Assembly (NCBI GenBank): GCA_937967805.1
Contig: CALBTC010000267.1
Location: 1-13,325 of the forward strand
Reading direction: 5' to 3'
Source of the DNA: an uncultured Anaerolineaceae bacterium
GTDB lineage: Bacteria > Chloroflexota > Anaerolineae > Promineifilales > Promineifilaceae
Length of the DNA stretch: 13,325 nt
In this document: positions 1 through 6,900 of the stretch, in pieces
How positions within the stretch are numbered: the first letter of the stretch is position 1
How the letters are laid out: each line of letters begins with the position of its first letter
Position numbers and translations under genes: made by a program
Notes under the pieces: model-generated
Databases searched by the model: none
Told to the model about the DNA's origin: nothing
The model's input: the letters and a program-made list of their open reading frames with translations, nothing else

Positions 1-590
1 GTCTGGCGTCCGGCTTGCAATCCTTGCAGCGGCAGTTGCACGGCCATTTCCACCTGCACACTCAAGTCAATACTCTCTGGTGCGACGGCCCAAATGAGCA
101 GTAAACCTTCAAAAAGGGCCATGATCGTATTGGCCGCGTCGGTATGGTTGCGGTCATGAAGCTCGCCATCGGCTATTCCCTGAGCGACCAACGCTTCAAT
201 TTTTTCCCGGTAACTGTGAAAGTGATCTTGCAGATGTTTTTTTAAGCGATTATCGCGGGCGGCCAGGGCGTAAAATTCCAGCTGTGAGGGAAACTGGCTG
301 GCAAGTGCCTCTACATTTTCGCCGGTGATGGTGGCCAGTTGGGTTAGTTTGGTTACGGCCGTTCCTTCACCGGCCATGACCTCATCCAACAAGGTCAATT
401 GCTCCATAAAAAACTGGTCAAAAATGGCGGCAACCAGCGCATCCTTGCTTTTAAAGTGCCAGTAGACGCCCCCTTTGCTCAGGCCGCTGGCCCGCACGAC
501 GTCGTTCATGCTGGCCTTGGCAAATCCTTTTTCGGCAAAGATGGTCATTGCCGTTGCTAAAATTTGGGCTTTGCTTTCGTGATCTGTCAT
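1..590 (-). CDS. TetR/AcrR-family transcriptional repressor (3' end outside window)
   Basis: The gene reads leftward from ATG (588-590) and is still open after 196 codons at the window edge. TetR proteins are usually about 190-210 residues, so little is missing. Residues about 8-55 form the typical TetR DNA-binding domain: ILATAMTIFAEKGF, then a helix-turn-helix around NDVVRASGLSKGGVYWHFKSKDAL, including the family's GxxKGxxYxHFxSK pattern. The remainder is an all-helical, poorly conserved ligand/dimerisation domain, so the inducer cannot be predicted. A GGAG Shine-Dalgarno lies 8 nt before the ATG. The promoter and a palindromic operator lie directly upstream (606-659), which suggests autorepression. 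Repressors of this type often control efflux or lipid-stress genes; the target may be downstream of tetR, outside the window, or the divergent gene at 797. Family call is firm; function is unknown. Confidence 0.93.
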   Translation of the reverse strand, partial: MTDHESKAQILATAMTIFAEKGFAKASMNDVVRASGLSKGGVYWHFKSKDALVAAIFDQFFMEQLTLLDEVMAGEGTAVTKLTQLATITGENVEALASQFPSQLEFYALAARDNRLKKHLQDHFHSYREKIEALVAQGIADGELHDRNHTDAANTIMALFEGLLLIWAVAPESIDLSVQVEMAVQLPLQGLQAGRQ

Positions 591-605
591 TAAATTTACT
601 CCAAG

Positions 606-623
606 ACCGACCGGTTGGTCGGT
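606..623. promoter_or_regulatory. Probable TetR operator, ACCGACC-N4-GGTCGGT
   Basis: A perfect 7-bp inverted repeat, ACCGACC (606-612) and GGTCGGT (617-623), is separated by GGTT. It lies 16 bp upstream of the TetR start codon and covers the predicted transcription start of the tetR promoter. TetR-family repressors bind short palindromes of this size, commonly overlapping their own promoter. Binding here would block transcription initiation of tetR. Confidence 0.75.
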
Positions 624-629
624 GACGGG

Positions 630-659
630 ATAATAACATGGGGAACGGCCGTTTGTCAA
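630..659 (-). promoter_or_regulatory. Sigma70-type promoter of the tetR gene
   Basis: On the minus strand TTGACA (659-654) is a perfect -35 box and TATTAT (635-630) a one-mismatch -10 box, with an 18-bp spacer. The expected start, about 7 nt past the -10 box, is near 622-624, within or at the edge of the operator. The spacer contains the 10-bp palindrome AACGGCCGTT (644-653), a copy of the iterated ACGGCCGT motif. Confidence 0.72.
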
Positions 660-723
660 CCAAAATTAAACCGTATGTTCGCTAACTTTTATCGTCTCAT
701 TCACGGTTGGCCAGCTAGACAAA

Positions 724-732
724 TGCTACGAT
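724..732 (+). promoter_or_regulatory. Possible extended -10 promoter element for the dehydrogenase gene
   Basis: TGCTACGAT fits the extended -10 pattern TGnTAnnnT, 65 bp before the chosen GTG start. No convincing -35 box is spaced correctly. The same TGC-TAnGAT arrangement is used in the response-regulator promoter at 2873-2881. It overlaps the upstream in-frame ATG at 731, arguing against that ATG as the translation start. Confidence 0.3.
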
Positions 733-760
733 GCCACCGATTGTCTCTGTTTGTGGCGTC

Positions 761-780
761 CTGGTTAATCCACTAACCAG
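761..780. repeat. Perfect hairpin in the 5' leader of the dehydrogenase gene
   Basis: CTGGTTA (761-767) and TAACCAG (774-780) form a perfect 7-bp stem with loop ATCCAC. The stem ends 2 nt before the AAAAGGAG ribosome-binding site (783-790). The loop's CCAC could instead pair with GTGG at 753-756, so a second fold is possible. It could be an operator or a translational control stem; neither is proven. Confidence 0.45.
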
Positions 781-782
781 CG

Positions 783-790
783 AAAAGGAG
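783..790 (+). promoter_or_regulatory. Ribosome-binding site that fixes the GTG start of the dehydrogenase
   Basis: AAAAGGAG ends 6 nt before GTG at 797. The frame stays open upstream to an ATG at 731, which adds 22 residues in front of what otherwise looks like a normal signal peptide. The GTG is therefore the better start. Confidence 0.75.
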
Positions 791-796
791 TCAAAC

Positions 797-2797
797 GTGT
801 CCAAACCAAAGGCGTACGGCCGTAGCCGACGGTCACTTTTTCTTTTAATCCCTTTCCTGCTAATAAGCAGCTTATGGAGCTTGTTTAGCAGTAGCACAAT
901 CCTCACCATGCCCCAGGCGGCAGCCGCTCCGACCACCCAGCTTGACCTCTCTTTAGAACTGTTTGGCGAGGGACTTTCGCTCCCTACCGGCATCATGAAT
1001 ACCGGCGTGCCGGGCGACGGCCGTCTTTTTGTCACCCAGCAAGGCGGCCAGGTTCGTATCCTCACCGCCGATGGATCGTTGATAGAAACACCTTTCCTGA
1101 ATATTTCCGGCCAGGTAAGTGTATTTGGCGAAAATGGCTTGCTCGGCCTCGCGTTTGATCCGGATTACGTGACAAATGGTTACTTCTACATCTATTACAC
1201 GCGCAACAGCGACAAAAACAACATATTGGCCCGGTACCAGGTGAGCGGCGATCCGAACGTAGCTGATGCCGCCAGCGAGCAGATTTTACTGACGGTGGTT
1301 GAACCAAAAGATGGTCACAATGGTGGCGCATTGGCCTTTGGCCCTGACGGCTACCTTTACGTGGCCATTGGCGATGGCGGCCTGCCGGGCAGCGATGGCA
1401 TACCTCCCTCCGAGCCACAGGACCGCACCAGCCTGCTGGGCAAAATCTTGCGCCTGGACGTGGCGCAAAGCACCCCCCACCCACCGGACTGCGGCACCGC
1501 CTTATATACAATTCCGAACGACAACCCATTCCGCAACGGTGCCGGCGGCGACTGTGATGAGATTTGGGCGCTTGGCTTCCGTAACCCGTGGCGCTTTAGC
1601 TTTGATCGCGCGACAGGCGATCTGTACATCGCTGACGTAGGCGAAAACGTGCAGGAGGAGATCAACTTCCAACCGGCCGGCAGCAGCGGCGGTGAAAATT
1701 ACGGCTGGCCCTGCTATGAGGGGGATGGGATACGTCATGGGCCATCGTGCCAGGCTGTTACCTACACGTTTCCCGTCTTTACTTACGGTCATGAAAATGA
1801 CAACTGTTCGGTGACGGGTGGATACGTCTATCGCGGGCAGCAGTATCCGGCGATGGTAGGTCAATACCTGTTTGCTGATTTTTGCAGCGGCTTTGTCTGG
1901 AACCTGCACCCTGAAGGCAGCGGCTGGGAAGCCCATGCGTATGATTTTGGGGAGGTGATTGTTTGGCCGTCCACTTTTGGCGAAAATGTGCAGGGAGAAT
2001 TGTTCCTGGCCGATCTGGCGACGGGTATTATTTACCACGTTGTGGAAAACAGCGTGGTTGCACCAACCACGCTGGCCATTCACAAAACAGGACCAAGTGA
2101 AAGCGGCGCAGGGGCACCCATTGACTATCAAATTATGGTGACAAATACCGGCAGCGTTAACGCGACTGGTTTGATTATTACCGACACGCTGCCGGTGGGT
2201 GCCTCTTACCTGAACAGCCCCGGCGGTAGCCTGCAAAACGGCGTGGTCACCTGGTCTGTGAGTGAGCTGGCGGCAGGCAGCAGCGTCACCGTTAACTTTG
2301 CCGTCACGGCCACAGAAACGATCACCAACTTTGATTATGGGGCGCAGGCGGCCGGTGGCGTGATGGTGTTGGGAGATACGGCCGTTACCACCCAAATCCT
2401 GTCGCCAAACCTGAGTATCAGCAAAGTGGGCCCGGCTCTTGTGCAAACCGGCGAACCCATCAGCTACACGCTCACCGTGCGCAACGATGGCGATCTGCCG
2501 GCCAACAATCTAACGATTACCGACACGCTGCCCGTCGACACGGAGATGCTCAGCGCCACCGACAGCGGGCTTGAGTTTGGCGGCGTCGTGACCTGGAACT
2601 TATTGCCCCTAAATCCTGGTGAGCAGATTTCAGTTGGTCTGGTTGTAACACCAACGAATCTGATTGAGGATACGGCCGTTATCCGCAACGAGTTCTTTGG
2701 CGTGAGTGCCGATGGCGGCTATCAAGCCAATGGCCAGCCGGTGGTCACGATTGTGAACGGGACACAGACATTCGCGCCGATTATTTTACGGCCGTGA
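797..2797 (+). CDS. Secreted PQQ-type glucose/sorbosone dehydrogenase-like protein with two DUF11 domains
   Basis: The protein has 666 residues from the GTG start. Residues 1-44 form a long signal peptide: basic MSKPKAYGRSRR, a hydrophobic core from about 13-37, then MPQAAAA. Residues about 50-415 are a beta-propeller of the soluble aldose/sorbosone dehydrogenase (GSDH, YliI-like) family: NGLLGLAFDP, KDGHNGGALAFGPDGYLYVAIGDGG, GFRNPWRFSFD and LYIADVGENVQEEIN. His174 in KDGHNGG and Arg262 in GFRNPWR are candidates for the family's catalytic base and PQQ-site arginine. Two DUF11 modules follow, about 426-535 and 538-650, each with an ITDTLPV segment. The protein ends in FAPIILRP. Such enzymes oxidise sugars or other alcohols/aldehydes outside the cell using PQQ; the actual substrate is unknown. 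A non-catalytic adhesion role is also possible. The family call is firm. Confidence 0.9.
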   Translation: MSKPKAYGRSRRSLFLLIPFLLISSLWSLFSSSTILTMPQAAAAPTTQLDLSLELFGEGLSLPTGIMNTGVPGDGRLFVTQQGGQVRILTADGSLIETPFLNISGQVSVFGENGLLGLAFDPDYVTNGYFYIYYTRNSDKNNILARYQVSGDPNVADAASEQILLTVVEPKDGHNGGALAFGPDGYLYVAIGDGGLPGSDGIPPSEPQDRTSLLGKILRLDVAQSTPHPPDCGTALYTIPNDNPFRNGAGGDCDEIWALGFRNPWRFSFDRATGDLYIADVGENVQEEINFQPAGSSGGENYGWPCYEGDGIRHGPSCQAVTYTFPVFTYGHENDNCSVTGGYVYRGQQYPAMVGQYLFADFCSGFVWNLHPEGSGWEAHAYDFGEVIVWPSTFGENVQGELFLADLATGIIYHVVENSVVAPTTLAIHKTGPSESGAGAPIDYQIMVTNTGSVNATGLIITDTLPVGASYLNSPGGSLQNGVVTWSVSELAAGSSVTVNFAVTATETITNFDYGAQAAGGVMVLGDTAVTTQILSPNLSISKVGPALVQTGEPISYTLTVRNDGDLPANNLTITDTLPVDTEMLSATDSGLEFGGVVTWNLLPLNPGEQISVGLVVTPTNLIEDTAVIRNEFFGVSADGGYQANGQPVVTIVNGTQTFAPIILRP

Positions 2798-2800
2798 CGT

Positions 2801-2842
2801 GTGAAACGTGATGCGTGAGAAGATCACGTTTCACGCATCACG
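2801..2842. repeat. Multi-register hairpin made of 7-nt units
   Basis: The left side reads GTGAAAC, GTGATGC, GTGA and the right side TCAC, GTTTCAC, GCATCAC. There are two mutually exclusive perfect 12-bp stems: 2801-2812 with 2823-2834 (GTGAAACGTGAT), and 2807-2818 with 2831-2842 (CGTGATGCGTGA). An 18-bp register with four mismatches is also possible. It lies between the dehydrogenase stop and the response-regulator promoter. It could help end transcription, but no T-run follows it. Confidence 0.8.
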
Positions 2843-2851
2843 CTCCTTTGC

Positions 2852-2881
2852 TTGCCAAGTTAAAGCCCTCGTTGCTATGAT
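2852..2881 (+). promoter_or_regulatory. Promoter of the response-regulator gene, predicted leaderless
   Basis: TTGCCA (2852-2857), an 18-bp spacer, then TATGAT (2876-2881) preceded by TGC makes a good -35 plus extended -10 promoter. Its expected start, near 2887-2890, coincides with ATG 2890, and no Shine-Dalgarno sequence is seen. The mRNA probably has no, or almost no, leader. Confidence 0.6.
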
Positions 2882-2889
2882 TGTGCTCC

Positions 2890-3591
2890 ATGCAGGGACC
2901 ACACACGATTTTGCTGATTGAGGATGATACGGCCGTTGCCACCAGCCTGAAAGAAGCGCTGGAAGCGGAAGGGTATGGCGTCGCCTGGACCAAGCTGGGG
3001 CGCGAAGGGATTCGTATAGCCAATGAAACACAGCCCCATCTCATCATCCTCGATGTGCGCCTGCCCGATGGCTCCGGCTTTGATTTTTGCCGCCAACTGC
3101 GCCAGCACAAGCTGCGCCAGCCGATTTTGATGCTGACGGCGCAGCAGGAGGAAATGGACAAGGTGCTGGGGCTGGAAATGGGGGCGGATGATTACGTGAC
3201 GAAGCCGTTTGGTGTGCGCGAGCTGCTTTCCCGGCTGCGCGCCCTGCTGCGCCGCGCCTATGGCGAACTGGCCACCAGCGCCGACAGCAACCAGCTTTTT
3301 GTGGCCGACCTGGTGATTGACCTGGATCGCAGCCTGGTGCAGCGGGGTGACACGCCGCTGGAGCTGACGCCGACGGAGTTCCGCCTGTTTGTTTACCTGG
3401 CGCGCCACGCCGGGCAGGCGCTGACGCGGGCGCAAATTTTGCAGGGAGCGTGGGGGTATGATACGGCCGTTGAAGATGAGCGCACCGTCAACGTCCATAT
3501 CCGCCGCCTGCGCGAAAAAGTAGAGCTCAACCCCAGCCAGCCTACTCTCATCCTCACCGTTCCCGGCGTAGGCTATCGCCTTGCTGTTTAA
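2890..3591 (+). CDS. OmpR/PhoB-family DNA-binding response regulator
   Basis: The protein has 233 residues from ATG 2890. Residues 5-120 are a receiver domain with the acidic pocket E11-D12-D13, phospho-acceptor D55 (ILDVRLPDG), T83 (MLTAQ) and K105 (DDYVTKPF). Residues about 140-231 are an OmpR-type winged helix, including LELTPTEFRLFVYLARHAGQ, a recognition-helix region RTVNVHIRRLREKVE and the terminal TVPGVGYRLAV. All key phosphorylation residues are present, so it should be active. An in-frame TTG at 2881 would add MCS, but that codon forms the end of the predicted -10 box, so ATG 2890 is preferred. No kinase gene follows; the nearest one in the window begins at 11672. Targets are unknown; the exporter at 7460 is a plausible one. 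Confidence 0.93.
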   Translation: MQGPHTILLIEDDTAVATSLKEALEAEGYGVAWTKLGREGIRIANETQPHLIILDVRLPDGSGFDFCRQLRQHKLRQPILMLTAQQEEMDKVLGLEMGADDYVTKPFGVRELLSRLRALLRRAYGELATSADSNQLFVADLVIDLDRSLVQRGDTPLELTPTEFRLFVYLARHAGQALTRAQILQGAWGYDTAVEDERTVNVHIRRLREKVELNPSQPTLILTVPGVGYRLAV

Positions 3592-3630
3592 CGGTCAGCA
3601 TTTTACTGAGCTTTGGTTCGGAGAATGAAA

Positions 3631-3804
3631 ATGAATGGGCCTAAAAAAGATTCTGGGATTGAGCAAGCAGAATCTGCTAAACAAAAGTACAAAAAATTGG
3701 TCGAACTTCTAGAAAATGAAATCTGGCCGCAAATTCCTAGCAGCCAGTTAGGCGTCCGATTGAGCAAAGCTGAAGAAGAAGAGATTCTTGGATTTGAGGA
3801 GTGA
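3631..3804 (+). CDS. Small AT-rich ORF, function unknown, possibly antitoxin-like
   Basis: This is 57 residues from ATG 3631, with GGAG (3620-3623) 7 nt upstream; ATG 3625 is in frame but too close to that site. The protein is charged: a lysine/glutamate-rich helical N-terminus (AKQKYKKLVELLENE), then IWPQIPSSQLG and RLSKAEEEEILGFEE. From memory, the last segment resembles the tail of some small VapB/RHH-type antitoxins, which often end in ILGYGxxG. This is weak, because no toxin gene is adjacent. Base use is clearly richer in A than in the neighbouring regulator. The stop codon's last base is the first base of the inverted repeat 3804-3880, so the 3' end may have been altered by that repeat. 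It may also be a degenerate remnant. Confidence 0.45.
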   Translation: MNGPKKDSGIEQAESAKQKYKKLVELLENEIWPQIPSSQLGVRLSKAEEEEILGFEE

Positions 3805-3880
3805 GCATCCTCAGATGCGAACGGATGCATTGCGCGGATCGCATCCTTCAACATCGCTCAGGACAGGTTCTGAGGATGCT
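3804..3880. repeat. Dispersed palindromic repeat (REP/MITE-like) at the end of the small ORF
   Basis: Perfect 12-bp terminal inverted repeats AGCATCCTCAGA (3804-3815) and TCTGAGGATGCT (3869-3880) enclose 53 bp. Inside is a second nested inverted repeat, GATGCGA (3814-3820) with TCGCATC (3839-3845). The right half contains ATCGCTCAGGACAGGTTCTG, which resembles a repeat type I recall as common in environmental bacterial genomes and often mistranslated as ...LRTG. It lies between two convergent genes and is followed by TTTCTTCT, so it could also act as a terminator. No transposase is present. Confidence 0.65.
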
Positions 3881-3919
3881 TTCTTCTCGTTCGAGATAAT
3901 ACCGATAGCCACTGTTCGT

Positions 3920-6900
3920 TTAGCTAAACAGTACCTGCACATCTTCGGCCGTGAGCTGTTTCAGGAAGTTGCTTTCAGCGGTGATTATCTGTTCAACCAG
4001 ATTTTGTTTGCGCCGCTGCAGCTCCAAAATTTTCTCTTCAACGGAATCCTTGGTGATGAGCTTGTAGACAAAGACGGGGTTTTCCTGGCCAATACGGTGC
4101 GAACGGTCGGATGCCTGCATTTCGACGGCCGGATTCCACCAGGGGTCTACGTGAATAACGTAATCGGCGGCGGTTAAATTAAGTCCGACCCCACCCGCTT
4201 TCAGGCTGATCAAAAAGAAAGAGATGTTGGGATCATTCTGGAAATTGTCTACCCGTTCTTGTCGTTTACGGGTATGGCCGTCCAGATACGTGTAGGTCAA
4301 TCCCAGCCTGTCCATCTCATCTCGAATCAGGCGCAGCATTTTTACAAACTGGGAGAAGATGAGCGCTTTATGCCCTTCTTCGTGCAGGGTTTGCAGCGTT
4401 TCTACCAGCAGCGTCATTTTGGCCGAATCCCCTCTGAAGTTTTGCCTGACCAATTTGGGATGATTGCAAATTTGTCGCAGCCGCAGCAGCCCTTCCAGCA
4501 CTTTAAACCGGGCGCTGTTTATTCCCTCGGATTCAATTAACCCCAGCAGTTGGGCGCGATAATTGTCGCGGGTTTTTGTGTAAAAATTGCGCTGCGCTTT
4601 GTCCATTTCCACAACCATCACCCGATCCGTGCGAGGGGGTAGATCAAGTGCGACCTGGCCTTTGGTACGGCGCAAAATAAAAGGATAGACCATCTTGCGC
4701 AGCAGGTCTGCGGCCGTTTTGTCATTGTTGCGCTCGATGGGGTTGCTGAATTCTAAGCGGAAGTATTCAACGCTGCCCAGCAGGCCGGGATTCAAAAAGG
4801 CAAACTGGGACCAAAGTTCAAAGGTTGAATTCTCTACCGGGGTGCCGGTCATGACCAGCCGGTGCCGGCTTTTGAGCAGGCGCACGCTTTTGGCAATCTT
4901 GGTGTTGGGGTTTTTGATCGCCTGCGATTCATCCAAAATGATGTAGTGAAAGGTAAATTGGCGCAGCATCTTAATATCGCGGCGCACAACGCCGTAGGTC
5001 GTCAACACAAGATCTGCCCCGGCAAATGCGTCTGTATTTTGCGGGCGGTCTTTGCCAAAGTGGGTGAATATCTTCAAACCCGGGGTAAAGCGTTGCGCCT
5101 CCCGTTCCCAGTTTGCCAGCAGCGAGCGCGGCAGGACGATGAGATTGGGAGGCAGGGCGCTGTCTTGCTCATGCAGGCCCTGGAGCAGGGCCAGAACCTG
5201 GACGGTTTTGCCCAGGCCCATATCGTCGGCCAGGCAGCCGCCGAAGTTGAATTCGTGGAGAAAGTGCAGCCAGTTGAGGCCTGCTTTTTGGTACGGCCGT
5301 AACTCCCCCACAAACCCTTCTGGTAACGGCCGTTCGGCAATTCCCTCAAACGTGCGCAGCCGCTGCAGCCGTTCCTGATACTGGGCGTCGACCTGCGCCT
5401 GGTCAGCCTGGGCCAACAGCTGATCCAGCAGCGTGATATGGTGATTCGAAAAGCGGACATTGTCGTCGTTTTGCTCGCCCAGGTAGAACAGATGGCGGTA
5501 TTTCTCCAGCCACTCTTCTGGCAATTCACCGATCGTGCCATCTGCCAGCTTGATGAATCGCTCCTTGCGGCGCAGCGCCTGGCGGACGGTTTTGAGATCA
5601 ACGGGAACATCGCCAAACTGAATCAGCGCTTGAATATCAAACCAGTCGATGCCGGATGAAACGTTGAAGGAAATGGTCGGCGTGTGCCGGTTTACCCGCA
5701 CCGACTTGAGATTTTCTTCACCAAAAATCTCATAGCCATCGGCAAGCAAAACGGGCAGCTTTTTCAACAAGAAGTCGAGCGGTTTAACGCCTGAACGCAT
5801 GACAAAGCTCTCATCGCTCATTTTGTTGGCATATTTGAGGCCGTACTGGGCCGAGGAGGTTGACCGGTATATTTCTTCTTCCTGTGCAACATCGCGACGC
5901 ACTTCAATCAAGGTAAGCTGATCGGCGTTGGTGTTTCCCTCATCGAGGGTGATTGTGTAGTGTGGATAGGTTGGCGCGTGGGGCACGCTCATGTTGCCGT
6001 ACCTGAAATTAAGGGTGACAACGAGCTCTCCGTCCTTCTCTTCCAGGAAAAGCTGTTTACCTTCCAGCTCTGTGTTGAGTTTTTGTTGGGTAACGGCCGT
6101 ACCCCCCAGCGGTAAATGTTCCAGCAGCGGCGCCAAATAATGGGTCACAAAAAACGATTTTTGCGCTTTGGGGATGGTTAGTTTGCCTTTCTCTATCAGT
6201 CGTTGGACTAAATGGTGAGGGTATTGATCTTCACATTTGGCCAAAAGTGAATCCGTCTTCAGCCAGTAGGGGTCATTGCCGAAGATTTCAATTGATTTCT
6301 GGTGCAGATCAATCGTTTTATCGCCCACATCTGCCTTGAGTGACAGGATAAGCTGGTCCTCTTTTTCGACGAGATCAAAGCGCACCAGGGCCAGGTGTGG
6401 CGAAATGTGGAGGAGGTTTTCGAACGGCCGTTGCCCGCTCCCCGTAAAAATTGGCATCTCAAACTGCCGCAAGGCTTCTAATTTTGTTGCCAGGTTTTGT
6501 GACCGATAATAATTATGACTGTCCAGGCTTAACGCCACCACCGTTTTGTAGAAGGCAGGAACATTGATGTCATTGGCAGCGCTGAGCCCATAACCGCCAT
6601 CTACTCCTTTTGCCGCCCTGGCAATTTCCGGGTGTGTCATCAGGTGAGTGGCTAGGGCAAAATTATCGATGTTGCTTTCGTCTTTAAAAAACTCGTCTGG
6701 AAACAGCTTTTGGTCCAGGCGATACCCGTTTAGCTGGTAGCCGTACCCGTAATAATCTTCCTGCAAACTTAAAAACAGAATGGTTTGTTTAGAACGTCTC
6801 TTACCAGATCTTGGGTAGTAGGTGGCAGTTTGCAGCACGTCGTTTAGCTGCTTTTGCCACCGATTCGGGTCTTTCTGAGCTGATGCCCGCTTTTCGATGA

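Noticed and set aside
731..796. Upstream in-frame ATG start for the dehydrogenase
   Set aside because: It lacks a ribosome-binding site, overlaps a possible -10 element and adds 22 residues before a normal signal peptide; GTG 797 has AAAAGGAG at good spacing.
1502..2446. Long minus-strand reading frame (314 codons) within the dehydrogenase gene
   Set aside because: It lies wholly antisense to a clearly conserved gene, has a low-complexity His/Arg/Gln-rich product and shows no family motif.
2881..2889. TTG start for the response regulator
   Set aside because: The codon begins with the last base of the predicted -10 box and lies upstream of the expected transcription start.
3788..4177. Plus-strand reading frame running from the small ORF's end into the SNF2 3' end
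   Set aside because: It translates the dispersed repeat (STSLRTG) and the antisense of the helicase.
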